A DNA stretch of 64,000 nt from Pseudokordiimonas caeni (GTDB lineage: Bacteria > Pseudomonadota > Alphaproteobacteria > Sphingomonadales > Kordiimonadaceae). Position numbers and translations under genes: made by a program. Shown one piece after another: positions 27,975-37,006 of this stretch (positions are counted from its first letter, which is position 1; every line of letters begins with the position of its first letter). The notes under the pieces were generated by a model that saw only the letters and a list, made by a program, of their open reading frames with translations, did no database searches and had not been told where the DNA came from. Location of the stretch: NCBI RefSeq assembly GCF_026719705.1, contig NZ_JAPPRR010000002.1, positions 497,091-561,090 of the forward strand, written 5' to 3'.

Positions 27975-30900
27975 GTGACCGATCGTAGCGAAACCACGAA
28001 ATCGAACACCCCGTCGGCTGACGAGGAACTGGCGCTGTCGACGCCGGTGACCAGCAACCCGGACGACGAGGCCCTGCTGACCGGCGGGACCGACTTCGAA
28101 GTGTCGGAGGACGCGGTTTCGCCCAACCTGCACACTGGCACCGGTAGTGCAGGCGAGGCAACACAGGCGGGCACGGATGGCGCCGGCGATGGCTATAACG
28201 CTTCCGGCTATACTGGAAACGATCCCGTTGCAGAGGCTTCGGGGGAGGATGCAGCATCGGATAGGACGGCGATTGCGACGGAAAGCCACGACGGGATTTA
28301 CGAAGACGGCGAGGCAGAAGGCAGCAGTGCTGTTGCCGCGCCGGCCCATGATTCCGTGGAAGTGCTGCAGCAGAATGCCGGCAGCACGGATGCCAGCAGC
28401 CCGATCAATGCGCGGTCGGCCGACACCTTCACCATTCAGGAACCCGTAAACAGCCAGAGCGACGCGCCGGTTGATGAGGTCGAGCCCGAGCCTGAACCGC
28501 AGCCGGAGGAGCCGGTTGACGAAGTCGAGCCTGAGCCTGAGCCGCAGCCGGAAGAGCCGGTTGATGAGGTCGAGCCTGAGCCTGAGCCGCAGCCCGAGGA
28601 GCCGGTTGATGAGGTCGAGCCTGAGCCTGAGCCGCAGCCCGAGGAGCCGGTTGATGAGGTCGAGCCTGAGCCCGAGCCGCAGCCTGAGGAACCGGTTGAT
28701 GAGGTCGAGCCTGAGCCCGAGCCGCAGCCTGAGGAACCGGTTGACGAGGTTGAGCCTGAGCCTGAGCCGCAGCCGGAAGAGCCGGTTGATGAGGTTGAGC
28801 CTGAGCCTGAGCCGCAGCCGGAGGAGCCGGTTGACGAGGTCGAGCCTGAGCCTGAGCCGCAGCCCGAGGAGCCGGTTGATGAGGTCGAGCCTGAGCCCGA
28901 GCCGCAGCCCGAGGAACCGGTTGACGAGGTTGAGCCGGAACCCGAGCCGCAGCCGGAAGAGCCGGTCGATGAGGTTGAGCCTGAGCCTGAACCGCAGCCG
29001 GAGGAGCCGGTTGACGAGGTAACCCCGCCGGCACCTGCAGAACCGCGCGACCTTGGCACCGTGACGGCCGACAACGCCAATTCACTGCCGGGCATCAAGG
29101 TCTATACCGTCAATCTCGATAACGAGGTCGGGACGGTCGACAAGGTGAATGGCGGCATGGGCGTTGACGAACCCGACGACCGTATCGGCCAGATCGAGTT
29201 CGATCCCGAGACCGGCAAGTCCGAGCAACTGGTGATCGAACTTGATGAAGACGCCACGGAAATGACCTGGTCGGTGGACCGGCTTTATATCAACGAAGAC
29301 CGCGACGGCTACAAGGGCACGGACGAAACCGGTCGCTACGAACTGTTCAACGATGGCGTGAAGGTCGGTGAAGGCGATTTCGTTGCCAACCAGGGCGGTG
29401 ACAACGGCACCTATACGATCAGCCATGAAGGCGGATTCGACAAGGTTGTCTTCTCGGCCCGCGATTTCACGAACGGCGCCCAGACGAGCGAGGACGCGGA
29501 CGAGGACGGTCTCGCCGACGATGGCAGCTTCGATAATGTCGACAAGAACGACAAGACCTTGACCCTTGGTGAAGGTCGCACCGACAGCACCGACTATGTG
29601 GTCACGAGCGTCAACTTCAAGACGACGCTGGAACAGCAGCCTGCAGAGGAAGAGCCGGCGGCGGAAGACTCGCCTGTCGTACCGGTGGACCCTGAGCCGG
29701 AGGCCCCGGTTGAGGATGTCGTGCCGGAAGAACCCGTCGAGGAAGAACCGGCAGAAGAACAGCCGGTGGACGAGCAGCCTGTAGAAGAAGAGCCTGTGGC
29801 GGAAGAAGAACCTGCCGAGGAAGAGCCCGTTGCCGAGGAACCGGTTGAAGAAGAACCGGTAGCTGAGGATACGCCCGATGCCGGCGCTGTAGTGGCGCCT
29901 GAGCCCGAACCGGAGCCCGAAGCCCCGGCACCCGAGCCTGTTACCGTGAAGCTCACCTTCATGGGCGAAGATGCCGGTTATCATAGCTCGGTCGGTGTTT
30001 ACCGCGTGGGTGAAGACGGCAATATCAACGATGTGCAGATCGTGTTCCGCGATGCCTCGAACGGCGCCTCCGGCATGAAAGCTGGCGAAACCTCGGCCAC
30101 CTTCAACAATTATGTGGAAGGCGACAAGGTTGGCGTCTTCATCGTCGCCGACGGCTGGCACCAGAACGGCGGCTATTCGAACCTGCCCGCGGGCGGCAGC
30201 TATTCCTTCGTGAACGGCTCTGGCGAACAGGCAAGCGCGAGCGACCCGAGCGTGAAGCTCGTCTACACCGCACCCTCGGGCCAAACCTACAATATCAAGG
30301 GCGACGTGTTCCATGCTGGCAACGATGCCGCTGACCTGAACCCCGACAATATCAACCACACCCAGATTGCGCCCTCGGAAGAAGGCGATGCCGTCACCAT
30401 CAACTTTGAAGACCTGAAAGGCGGCGGCGACAAGGACTTCAACGACATGTCGCTGGCGGTCGAGGTCAAGGGCGGTTCAGTCGAGGTCGGCGGTACGGAA
30501 ATCACCGATCCCGACGCGGTGGCAGTGGAAGAGCCCGCTGCCCCGGCTGAAGAACCCGTCGTTGCGCCGGTCGCGGATGAAGCACCGGCGGAAGAGCCGG
30601 TTGTCGACCCCGAAGCTGCGGACGATGGCAATAATGGCCATGGCAACGATGCGGACGGCCATGACGAAAGCAACCCCGGCCAAGGCAAGGGTCAGAACAA
30701 GGGCGATGACGACCACGACAATGGCCACGGCAACGATGCAGATGGTCATGACGAAAGTAACCCTGGCCAAGGCCATGGTGGCCCGAACGCAGATCAGCCG
30801 GAAGCAGGCGATTCCGAAGCTCCCGTCATTCAGGGCACCGACAATCAGGACATGCTGGTTGGCGGTAACGAGGCCGAGGAAATCCATGGTGCCGGCGGCG

Positions 30901-31286
30901 GCGACATGATCCTTGGCGGTGGCGGTAATGACACCGTCCACGGCGAGGACGGCGCCGACCATCTGAACGGCGATGCCGGCGACGATGTGATCGTGGGCGG
31001 TGAAGGTGCCGACATGCTGAACGGTGGCGATGGCAGCGATCTTCTCTTCGCGGGCGACGGCGACTATGTCTCCGGCGGCACGGGCGAGGGCTGGGTCGAC
31101 ACGCTGGATGTATCGGGTGTTGAGGGCGCGGGCGGCAGTGCCGACTGGACGTTGAACCTGACAAGCGGTTCGGTGGTCGAGCAGGGCGCCGACTATGTCA
31201 CCCTCACGCAGGATTCTTCGGGCCATCTGACGACGGCAGATGGCAGCGAGATCGAGTTCGAGGGTATCGAACGCATCAACGGCTGA
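27975..31286 (+). CDS. large acidic RTX/DUF4114 repeat protein, probable type I secretion substrate
   Basis: This 1103-residue protein lacks a Sec signal. Order: low-complexity N-terminus (1-164); twelve identical 15-residue units PVDEVEPEPEPQPEE (165-344) plus a partial thirteenth; a beta-rich domain (about 350-550); a second Glu/Pro/Val tract (about 555-655); a DUF4114-type domain (about 656-835, GDKDFNDMSLAVEV). A duplicated HxGNDADGH-type segment follows (887-935), then RTX Ca-binding nonapeptides (about 955-1035, GGGGNDTVHGEDGADHLNG) and a C-terminal beta segment that would carry the secretion signal. The GTG start at 27975 begins the only open frame. DUF4114 and RTX repeats are common in type I secreted surface or adhesive proteins. 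The adjacent ABC/HlyD operon supports export. Confidence 0.9.
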   Translation: MTDRSETTKSNTPSADEELALSTPVTSNPDDEALLTGGTDFEVSEDAVSPNLHTGTGSAGEATQAGTDGAGDGYNASGYTGNDPVAEASGEDAASDRTAIATESHDGIYEDGEAEGSSAVAAPAHDSVEVLQQNAGSTDASSPINARSADTFTIQEPVNSQSDAPVDEVEPEPEPQPEEPVDEVEPEPEPQPEEPVDEVEPEPEPQPEEPVDEVEPEPEPQPEEPVDEVEPEPEPQPEEPVDEVEPEPEPQPEEPVDEVEPEPEPQPEEPVDEVEPEPEPQPEEPVDEVEPEPEPQPEEPVDEVEPEPEPQPEEPVDEVEPEPEPQPEEPVDEVEPEPEPQPEEPVDEVTPPAPAEPRDLGTVTADNANSLPGIKVYTVNLDNEVGTVDKVNGGMGVDEPDDRIGQIEFDPETGKSEQLVIELDEDATEMTWSVDRLYINEDRDGYKGTDETGRYELFNDGVKVGEGDFVANQGGDNGTYTISHEGGFDKVVFSARDFTNGAQTSEDADEDGLADDGSFDNVDKNDKTLTLGEGRTDSTDYVVTSVNFKTTLEQQPAEEEPAAEDSPVVPVDPEPEAPVEDVVPEEPVEEEPAEEQPVDEQPVEEEPVAEEEPAEEEPVAEEPVEEEPVAEDTPDAGAVVAPEPEPEPEAPAPEPVTVKLTFMGEDAGYHSSVGVYRVGEDGNINDVQIVFRDASNGASGMKAGETSATFNNYVEGDKVGVFIVADGWHQNGGYSNLPAGGSYSFVNGSGEQASASDPSVKLVYTAPSGQTYNIKGDVFHAGNDAADLNPDNINHTQIAPSEEGDAVTINFEDLKGGGDKDFNDMSLAVEVKGGSVEVGGTEITDPDAVAVEEPAAPAEEPVVAPVADEAPAEEPVVDPEAADDGNNGHGNDADGHDESNPGQGKGQNKGDDDHDNGHGNDADGHDESNPGQGHGGPNADQPEAGDSEAPVIQGTDNQDMLVGGNEAEEIHGAGGGDMILGGGGNDTVHGEDGADHLNGDAGDDVIVGGEGADMLNGGDGSDLLFAGDGDYVSGGTGEGWVDTLDVSGVEGAGGSADWTLNLTSGSVVEQGADYVTLTQDSSGHLTTADGSEIEFEGIERING
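28467..29021 (+). repeat. 12.3 tandem copies of a 45-bp coding repeat
   Basis: Twelve complete in-frame 45-bp units (28467-29006) and a 15-bp partial unit encode PVDEVEPEPEPQPEE with no amino acid change among units, while synonymous sites vary. Units 3 and 4 are identical at the DNA level, as are units 5 and 6. The array is prone to slippage and may vary in length among strains. Confidence 0.97.
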
Positions 31287-31303
31287 TCGTTTTCAGATCG
31301 GTG

Positions 31304-31344
31304 AAAGGCGCCGGCTCCTGAAGGGTTCCGGCGCCTTTTTCTTA
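31304..31344 (+). terminator. intrinsic terminator of the RTX gene
   Basis: AAGGCGCCGG (31305-31314) pairs with CCGGCGCCTT (31328-31337), followed by TTTCTT, 18 bp after the RTX stop. Confidence 0.9.
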
Positions 31345-32097
31345 TCAGCGCAGGCTGTCCGCCAGCTCGCGGGTGACGCGGATCAGACGCTTCAGGTCGC
31401 GGTCGGTTGAAAGCCTGTGGTCGCCTTCGGGCACAAGGGTGATTTCCACGTCGCCGCCCCGGATCGCCTTTGCGATTTCAAGCGTACCGGCCCACGGCAC
31501 ATCGGGGTCTGCCGTTCCCTGGATGAGGCGCACGGGAATATCGAGATGGAGGGGCGAAGCCATCACTCGCTCGCGCCAGCCATCCTCAAACAGGGCCCGG
31601 GTCAGGCGGTAGGGCGTGTCGCCATACTCAGTCGGTACATCCACGAAGCCTTGTTCGGTAATCGCCTGTCGCTGTGCGGACGTCAGGCTTGCCCACATGC
31701 GGGGGGTGAAATCGGGGGCGGCCGCCACGCCCACCAAGCCGCGCACCCGGCCGGGCCGGGCGCGTGCCAGCTTCAGGGCGATCCAGCCGCCCATTGAGGA
31801 CCCGACCAGCACCTGCGGGCCTTCGGTGAGTGTGTCGAGTGCGGCGAGCGCGTCGCGGACCCAAAGGCCGATGGTGCCATCGGCAAAGGCGCCGTCCGAC
31901 TGGCCGTGGCCCTGATAATCGAACCGCAGAAAGGCGCGGCCCTCCGCCTTCGCCCAGGCTTCCAGAGCCAGCGCTTTGGAGCCTTCCATGTCGCTCATGA
32001 AGCCGCCAAGGAACACGATGCCGGGCCCGGCCCCCTGCGTGCGGTGATAGGCAAGGCGGGTGCCGTGGCGGGTTGTCAGAAAGGATGGTTCGGTCAC
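31345..32097 (-). CDS. alpha/beta hydrolase (ABHD10-like)
   Basis: This 250-residue cytoplasmic hydrolase has the nucleophile elbow GSSMGG (Ser101), an acidic residue in GTADPDVPW and the catalytic His in EGDHRLS. FDYQGHGQSDG and GGWIALKLARARP match the ABHD10/serine aminopeptidase-like group, whose members deacylate proteins or cleave acyl glucuronides. The substrate is unknown. It stands alone on the minus strand, back to back with the RTX terminator. Confidence 0.85.
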   Translation of the reverse strand: MTEPSFLTTRHGTRLAYHRTQGAGPGIVFLGGFMSDMEGSKALALEAWAKAEGRAFLRFDYQGHGQSDGAFADGTIGLWVRDALAALDTLTEGPQVLVGSSMGGWIALKLARARPGRVRGLVGVAAAPDFTPRMWASLTSAQRQAITEQGFVDVPTEYGDTPYRLTRALFEDGWRERVMASPLHLDIPVRLIQGTADPDVPWAGTLEIAKAIRGGDVEITLVPEGDHRLSTDRDLKRLIRVTRELADSLR

Positions 32098-32163
32098 GGG
32101 GCTGTCTCCTGTCGCGGGAAGGAGCCCCAGACTAGCCGATCATCGCATTGGTTCAAGCCGGGA

Positions 32164-32538
32164 TCAGCCGGTGAGCCGGGCGCCGATCAGCGTGACACCG
32201 GCGGTGATCACCAGAAGGGCCGATACCAGTACAAGCGCCATGCCGGCGGCACGGGTTTCGCGCGGGGCGCGCAGGGTCAGTTGCGGCATATGATCGGCAA
32301 GGGAATCGCAGGTCTCCGCCCCGATCACCAGAAGCTTGCCGGGATGGCCGGGAATACAGCCAAGCTCCATCCAGCCATCGCCGTAACTGCCATCCCGGAG
32401 GTAGATTTGCGCTGCCGGCACATGCAGCGCCGGGCGGCCACTGATGGCCACAAGTGCCTCGCCGCGGTCATCGACGCTCAGGACAGCGTCAAGCCCTTCA
32501 TCTGCATCGTCATCGAAGTAACGCACACTCCATTTCAT
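32164..32538 (-). CDS. small protein with C-terminal TM helix, unknown
   Basis: This 124-residue protein has a soluble acidic N-terminal part (MKWSVRYFDDDADEG) and a single C-terminal hydrophobic helix (GMALVLVSALLVITAGVTLI). The ATG at 32538 is preferred over a GTG at 32568 because the first ten residues upstream are unlike coding sequence. The topology suggests a tail-anchored inner-membrane protein. No family was recognised. Confidence 0.6.
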   Translation of the reverse strand: MKWSVRYFDDDADEGLDAVLSVDDRGEALVAISGRPALHVPAAQIYLRDGSYGDGWMELGCIPGHPGKLLVIGAETCDSLADHMPQLTLRAPRETRAAGMALVLVSALLVITAGVTLIGARLTG

Positions 32539-32736
32539 CTCACCGACCCCCCTCGGTTGTGTATTCACTATTTAAGGTGAATCCGGCCGATTTCTCAAGG
32601 GGGATGCAACGCCCTTTCAAACCCGCCTGAAAGCGGCCCGAAGCGCAGGCATTTCTTGACTTCGGCCCGGGCTGAGGCTACCTCGCCAATGCGAGTTTCT
32701 CGCACACCACAATTCGAAAGGATGGAAAGAGCTGCC

Positions 32737-34716
32737 ATGAGCCAGCAAGCAAGCATGTCGAACCCGGTCAATCTGCGCCTTCCGGACGGTAACGTCCGTA
32801 CCTATACCGGCGCGGTGACTGGTGAGACCTTGGCTGGCGATATCGGGCCGGGCCTCCTCAAAGCTGCTCTTGCCATTAAGGTAAACGGCGAGCTCTGGGA
32901 CCTGCGCCGCCCGATCGAGGCAGACGCCGACGTCGCCATTGTCACGCGCAAGGACGAGGAAGGCCTTGAGCTTCTGCGTCACGATGCCGCCCATATCATG
33001 GCCGAAGCCGTGCAGGAGCTTTTCCCCGGCACGCAGGTCACGATCGGCCCCGTGATCGAGGACGGTTTCTTCTATGATTTCGCGCGCGACAAGCCCTTCA
33101 CCGAGGACGACCTCGCGGTGATCGAGGCGAAGATGCATGACATCGTCAAGCGCGACGAAGACATCATCCGCGAAGTCTGGGACCGCAATGAGGCCATCGC
33201 CTACTTCAAAAAGATCGGCGAGCATTACAAGGCAGAGATCATTTCCGACCTGCCGGAGAACGAGGTTGTCACGGTATATCGTCAGGGCGAATGGCTTGAC
33301 CTTTGCCGCGGGCCCCACCTGCCGTCGACCGGCAAGCTCGGTGACGCCTTCAAGCTGATGAAGGTGGCCGGTGCCTATTGGCGCGGCGATCACCGGAATG
33401 CCATGCTGACGCGCATCTATGGCACCTGCTGGCGCGACAAGAAGGAGCTGCAGGCTCACCTGACGCGCCTTGAGGAAGCCGCGAAGCGCGATCACCGCCG
33501 CCTTGGCCGCGAGATGGACCTCTTCCACCTGCAGGAAGAGGCGCAGGGCTCGGTCTTCTGGCATCCGGCGGGCTATACCGTCTGGCTGCAGCTGGAAAAC
33601 TATATCCGCCGCCGCCTGAAGGGTGCCGGTTATCAGGAAGTGAAAACGCCGCAGCTGCTGGACAGCAAGTTCTGGGAACAGTCGGGTCACTGGTCCAAGT
33701 TCCGCGAAAACATGTTCGTGGTCCCGGATGAAGTGCCCTCGACGGACGAGGACGCACCTGTCCTTTCCGGCAAGGCCAAGCTGATGGCGCTGAAGCCCAT
33801 GAACTGCCCGGCGCACGTTCAGGTGTTCAAGCAGGGGATCAAGTCTTACCGCGACCTGCCGATCCGCCTTGCCGAGTTCGGCTGCTGTCACCGGAACGAA
33901 GCGCACGGCGCGCTGCACGGCCTGATGCGGGTTCGTCAGATGACGCAGGACGATGCCCACATCTTCTGCCGCGAGGACCAGATCACCTCGGAGAGCATCG
34001 CCTTCTGCGAGCTTCTGTCGTCGGTGTATCAGGATCTCGGCTTCCCCGAGTTCAAGGTGAAGCTGGCCACGCGCCCCGAACTGCGCGCCGGCGAGGATGA
34101 CGTGTGGGACCGCGCCGAAGCCGGCCTTGCGGCTGCCCTTGATGCGGCGGGCATTCCGTTCGAGATCGCACCGGGCGATGGTGCTTTCTACGGGCCGAAG
34201 CTCGAGTTCCACCTGTCGGATGCCATCGGGCGGACGTGGCAGTGCGGTACCCTGCAGCTCGATTTCGTGCTGCCGGAACGCCTTGACGCATCCTATATCG
34301 GCGAAGACGGCGCCAAGCACCGCCCGGTGATGCTCCACCGTGCGATCCTTGGCACGCTGGAGCGCTTCATCGGCATCATGATCGAGCATTATGCCGGCAG
34401 GCTGCCGGTGTGGCTGGCACCGACACAAGTCGTCGTGGCACCGATCACCTCGGACGCCGATACCTATGCCCAAGAAGTGGCTAAGGCGCTTGAAGACGCC
34501 GGCCTGCGCGCCAAGGCTGACCTCAGGAACGAGAAGATCAATTACAAGGTCCGCGAACACAGCCATGCCAAGGTGCCGGTGATCCTCGCTGTCGGTGGCC
34601 GCGAGGCGGAAGCCCGTACCGTCAGCATCCGCCGGCTCGGGTCCAATGACCAGACCGTGGCGGGACTTGAAGAGACCGTTGCAGCCCTGAAAGCCGAGGG
34701 TATGCCCCCGGCATGA
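32737..34716 (+). CDS. thrS: threonyl-tRNA synthetase
   Basis: ThrRS (659 residues) has the TGS domain (residues 8-70, [23 protein letters not shown]), the second additional (editing) domain with [17 protein letters not shown], and the class II core. The catalytic Zn ligands are in [10 protein letters not shown] and the core motifs include [21 protein letters not shown]. The anticodon-binding domain starts near 555 ([12 protein letters not shown]). The frame is open from 32656, but the ATG at 32737 with AAGAG upstream gives the standard N-terminus. infC follows, as in many bacteria. Confidence 0.97.
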   Translation: MSQQASMSNPVNLRLPDGNVRTYTGAVTGETLAGDIGPGLLKAALAIKVNGELWDLRRPIEADADVAIVTRKDEEGLELLRHDAAHIMAEAVQELFPGTQVTIGPVIEDGFFYDFARDKPFTEDDLAVIEAKMHDIVKRDEDIIREVWDRNEAIAYFKKIGEHYKAEIISDLPENEVVTVYRQGEWLDLCRGPHLPSTGKLGDAFKLMKVAGAYWRGDHRNAMLTRIYGTCWRDKKELQAHLTRLEEAAKRDHRRLGREMDLFHLQEEAQGSVFWHPAGYTVWLQLENYIRRRLKGAGYQEVKTPQLLDSKFWEQSGHWSKFRENMFVVPDEVPSTDEDAPVLSGKAKLMALKPMNCPAHVQVFKQGIKSYRDLPIRLAEFGCCHRNEAHGALHGLMRVRQMTQDDAHIFCREDQITSESIAFCELLSSVYQDLGFPEFKVKLATRPELRAGEDDVWDRAEAGLAAALDAAGIPFEIAPGDGAFYGPKLEFHLSDAIGRTWQCGTLQLDFVLPERLDASYIGEDGAKHRPVMLHRAILGTLERFIGIMIEHYAGRLPVWLAPTQVVVAPITSDADTYAQEVAKALEDAGLRAKADLRNEKINYKVREHSHAKVPVILAVGGREAEARTVSIRRLGSNDQTVAGLEETVAALKAEGMPPA

Positions 34717-34767
34717 CGCGGTAGGGCTGGTTGATTCTAGCCCCTCGCTTTCAACGCTTTATGACGC

Positions 34768-34802
34768 TATAGTGACCGCCGCCGGAGCGACCCTCCGGCG
34801 GC
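34768..34802 (+). promoter_or_regulatory. possible infC promoter -10 and leader hairpin
   Basis: TATAGT at 34768-34773 resembles a -10 box, though no good -35 lies 17 bp upstream. It is followed at once by a perfect 10-bp stem, GCCGCCGGAG (34778-34787) with CTCCGGCGGC (34793-34802), without a T-run. If the promoter is real, the infC mRNA would begin with this hairpin. Confidence 0.4.
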
Positions 34803-34834
34803 AAATGTCGAAACAGAAATGAAGGAGAGCCGAC

Positions 34835-35371
34835 ATACGTAAGGGAAATATGGCGGGCCCCACCAAATCGGATGGGCCACGCATCAACGATCAGATCCGG
34901 GAACGCGAAGTCCGTCTGATCGGCGCTGAAGGTGAGAATCACGGTGTAGTCTCGATCCAGAAGGCGCTGGAAATCGCCGCTGATTCGGGTCTGGACCTTG
35001 TTGAAATTTCCCCGAATGCCGAACCCCCGGTATGCAAGGTTCTCGATTACGGCAAATTCAAATACGAGCAGCAGAAGAAAGCCAATGCTGCCCGCAAGAA
35101 TCAACGGACGCAGGAGGTCAAGGAGATCAAGATGCGCCCGGGGATCGATACCCATGACTATGACGTCAAGATGAAGAAGATCCGTGAATTCATCGAAGAG
35201 GGCGACAAGGTCAAGGTGACGATCCGTTTCCGCGGACGCGAAGTGGCGCACCAGGATCTCGGCATGGCCGTCCTTGAGCGCGTCGTGACCGAGATGGAGG
35301 AAGACGCCAAGATCGAGGCACGCCCGAAGATGGAAGGCCGCCAGATGATCATGGTCATCGCGCCCAAATAA
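34835..35371 (+). CDS. infC: translation initiation factor IF-3, probable AUA start
   Basis: IF-3 (178 residues from ATA, 173 from the internal ATG at 34850) binds 30S subunits and rejects non-initiator codons and tRNAs. The N-domain ([20 protein letters not shown]), the lysine-rich linker and the C-domain ([33 protein letters not shown]) are intact. The strong SD AAGGAGAG (34822-34829) is spaced 5-7 nt from an in-frame ATA at 34835, and a stop TGA lies at 34820. So only this ATA or the ATG at 34850, which has a poor SD only 3 nt away, can start it. infC is known in other bacteria to use rare AUN starts for autoregulation. Confidence 0.93.
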   Translation: MRKGNMAGPTKSDGPRINDQIREREVRLIGAEGENHGVVSIQKALEIAADSGLDLVEISPNAEPPVCKVLDYGKFKYEQQKKANAARKNQRTQEVKEIKMRPGIDTHDYDVKMKKIREFIEEGDKVKVTIRFRGREVAHQDLGMAVLERVVTEMEEDAKIEARPKMEGRQMIMVIAPK

Positions 35372-35405
35372 CTTCCAGTTGCGGGCATTGCCCCACTTCT
35401 GAAAC

Positions 35406-35446
35406 AATGGCCCTGTCGAAACCGGCGGGGCCGTTTCTTTTTTATT
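35406..35446 (+). terminator. intrinsic terminator of infC
   Basis: AATGGCCCTG (35406-35415) pairs, with two G-U pairs, to CGGGGCCGTT (35426-35435), followed by TCTTTTTTATT. Confidence 0.75.
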
Positions 35447-35493
35447 CAGTTTCTTTCAGTAAATTGCAGGCAGGACCCCCAAGGAGAAGGCTG

Positions 35494-35985
35494 ATGATCC
35501 TTCGCATGGGAAGCGAACGTCTGGACCTGCCGGCGGAAATTGGCCGCATGCACGGGATACCGCGCCGCGTCTATGAACACTGGTGCCGGGTGGCTGCCCT
35601 TGAGGACGGCATTCCGACGCTCGCGGCCTTTCATATGAAAGCCGTGGCCTATGCCGATCCCTATATCTGCCTTGTCGGCGTGGAGGAAGACCCGCGCCGA
35701 TACCGCATGCTGCGCGTGGGCGAAGACCTGATCAGCCATTACGGCGCCGATTTCACCGACAAGTGCCTTGATGAACTGAATGTGCGCAATATCGATGCGA
35801 TCATCGAGCTTGATAACGACATTGTTGCCACCCGTACACCTATCGCGGCCCTTGTCACCATCGGGCTTCTCGGTATTCCGATCATCCGGCTGAATGGTAT
35901 CGGCGTTCCACTCGTGGACGAAACGGGACGCATATCCCATATTGTGTCCTGCACCACCCGCGAAATGTTCGGCTTCGGAGTCTGA
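35494..35985 (+). CDS. PAS_5-like domain protein
   Basis: This 163-residue protein has PAS-like segments MILRMGSERLDLPAEIGRM... and RRYRMLRVGEDLISHYGADF-TDKCLDEL that resemble the alphaproteobacterial PAS_5 family, which lacks an output domain. A clear AAGGAG lies upstream of the ATG at 35494; earlier in-frame codons fall inside the infC terminator. It precedes a LysR gene by 2 nt and may be co-transcribed with it. Ligand and partner are unknown. Confidence 0.7.
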   Translation: MILRMGSERLDLPAEIGRMHGIPRRVYEHWCRVAALEDGIPTLAAFHMKAVAYADPYICLVGVEEDPRRYRMLRVGEDLISHYGADFTDKCLDELNVRNIDAIIELDNDIVATRTPIAALVTIGLLGIPIIRLNGIGVPLVDETGRISHIVSCTTREMFGFGV

Positions 35986-35987
35986 CC

Positions 35988-36896
35988 TTGCTTGATATCA
36001 CCGCCATTGCCACCTTTTGCCGCGCTGTTGAGGCCGGCAACCTGACCGAAGCCGCCAAGGCGCTGCATATCACCAAATCGGTGGCCAGCCGTCGTATCCA
36101 GGCGCTGGAAGAAGAGCTTGGCGTGCGGCTCCTGAAGCGCTCCACCCGCGGCGTGACGCCCACGGAAGAAGGCACGGCGGTTTACGAGCGCGGGGTGCGG
36201 ATCATATCTGATCTTGATGACCTTAAAACCGAGGCCGGCTGTGCGCGGCAGCATCTGACGGGCAATATCCGCATGACGGCCCCCAAATCCTTCGGCGAAA
36301 CCGTGCTGATGGATCCGATCGCCGCTTTCATGCAGGCCAACCCGGGCGTGACGTTCGAACTTGATCTCTCGGACGAGCGGGTGGATGTCACCGGCGGCGG
36401 TTACGATCTTGCGCTTCGCATCGCCGCGTCGCTCGATGACAGCGCGCTGATCGCCCGCCGTATCTTGCCGCTCGAATCGCTTGTTGTCGCAAGCCCCGAG
36501 TATCTCGAGCGTCGCGGCACGCCGCAGGTGCCGGAAGACCTGAAGGCGCATGACTGCATCTTCTACCGCAATGTGACAGCGAGCGAGCAATGGCGTTTCG
36601 ATGGCGCCCACGGCCCCATGTCGGTGAAGGTGAACGGACCGCTCATCACCAATTCGGGGGTTGCGCAGGCCCGCGCCGCCATCGCCGGGCTCGGGATTGC
36701 CATCCTGCCGCGGTTCTTTGTGCATCAGGCCCTTTGCGACGGGCGGCTGGTGCCCATCCTTGGCGACTGGTTCCGGCGCCCCATGGCGCTTTATGCCCTG
36801 TATCCCGAAAAGCGGCTGATGCCGATCAAGGTCGGGGCTTTTGTCGATTTCCTCGCGGACTGGTTCACCGATCCGGATCACCGCAAGGGTCTTTAA
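35988..36896 (+). CDS. LysR-family transcriptional regulator
   Basis: This 302-residue protein has an N-terminal winged HTH (residues 3-60, FCRAVEAGNLTEAAKALHIT and SVASRRIQALEEELGVRLL) and a CrgA/DsdC-like effector domain (about residues 90-295). A TTG start is used, with GGAG 7 nt upstream. It sits upstream of a pirin gene in the same direction. LysR-pirin pairing is common in Proteobacteria, and a T-N11-A dyad lies between the two genes. Confidence 0.93.
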   Translation: MLDITAIATFCRAVEAGNLTEAAKALHITKSVASRRIQALEEELGVRLLKRSTRGVTPTEEGTAVYERGVRIISDLDDLKTEAGCARQHLTGNIRMTAPKSFGETVLMDPIAAFMQANPGVTFELDLSDERVDVTGGGYDLALRIAASLDDSALIARRILPLESLVVASPEYLERRGTPQVPEDLKAHDCIFYRNVTASEQWRFDGAHGPMSVKVNGPLITNSGVAQARAAIAGLGIAILPRFFVHQALCDGRLVPILGDWFRRPMALYALYPEKRLMPIKVGAFVDFLADWFTDPDHRKGL

Positions 36897-36903
36897 CGTT
36901 TGT

Positions 36904-36922
36904 CGTTGCACTAATTGCAACG
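36904..36922. promoter_or_regulatory. candidate LysR operator (T-N11-A dyad)
   Basis: CGTTGCA-CTAAT-TGCAACG is a perfect 7-bp inverted repeat with a 5-bp spacer. Its inner part contains the T-N11-A LysR-type box. It lies just after the LysR stop and about 85 bp before pirin. Confidence 0.6.
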
Positions 36923-37006
36923 CGACTGTTCGAAGTGGATGGCTAGCGGCGCGCGCACGGCAAGCATATCTTTCGGTCATGACCTGACGGGAAAGGAACC
37001 CAGTCC

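Noticed and set aside
28467-29021. Possible CRISPR array
   Set aside because: The 45-bp units are contiguous with no unique spacers, and they are in frame within one coding sequence.
28429-29098. Long antisense open frames rich in Ser/Gly or Ala/Pro opposite the Pro/Glu repeat array
   Set aside because: They are periodic shadows of the 45-bp repeat; there is no start context or independent conservation signal.
32617-34566. 649-residue frame opposite thrS
   Set aside because: It is a shadow of a clearly recognised essential gene.
34731-34773. TTGATT (34731) as the -35 of an infC promoter
   Set aside because: Spacing to TATAGT is 31 bp, far outside the 16-18 bp range.
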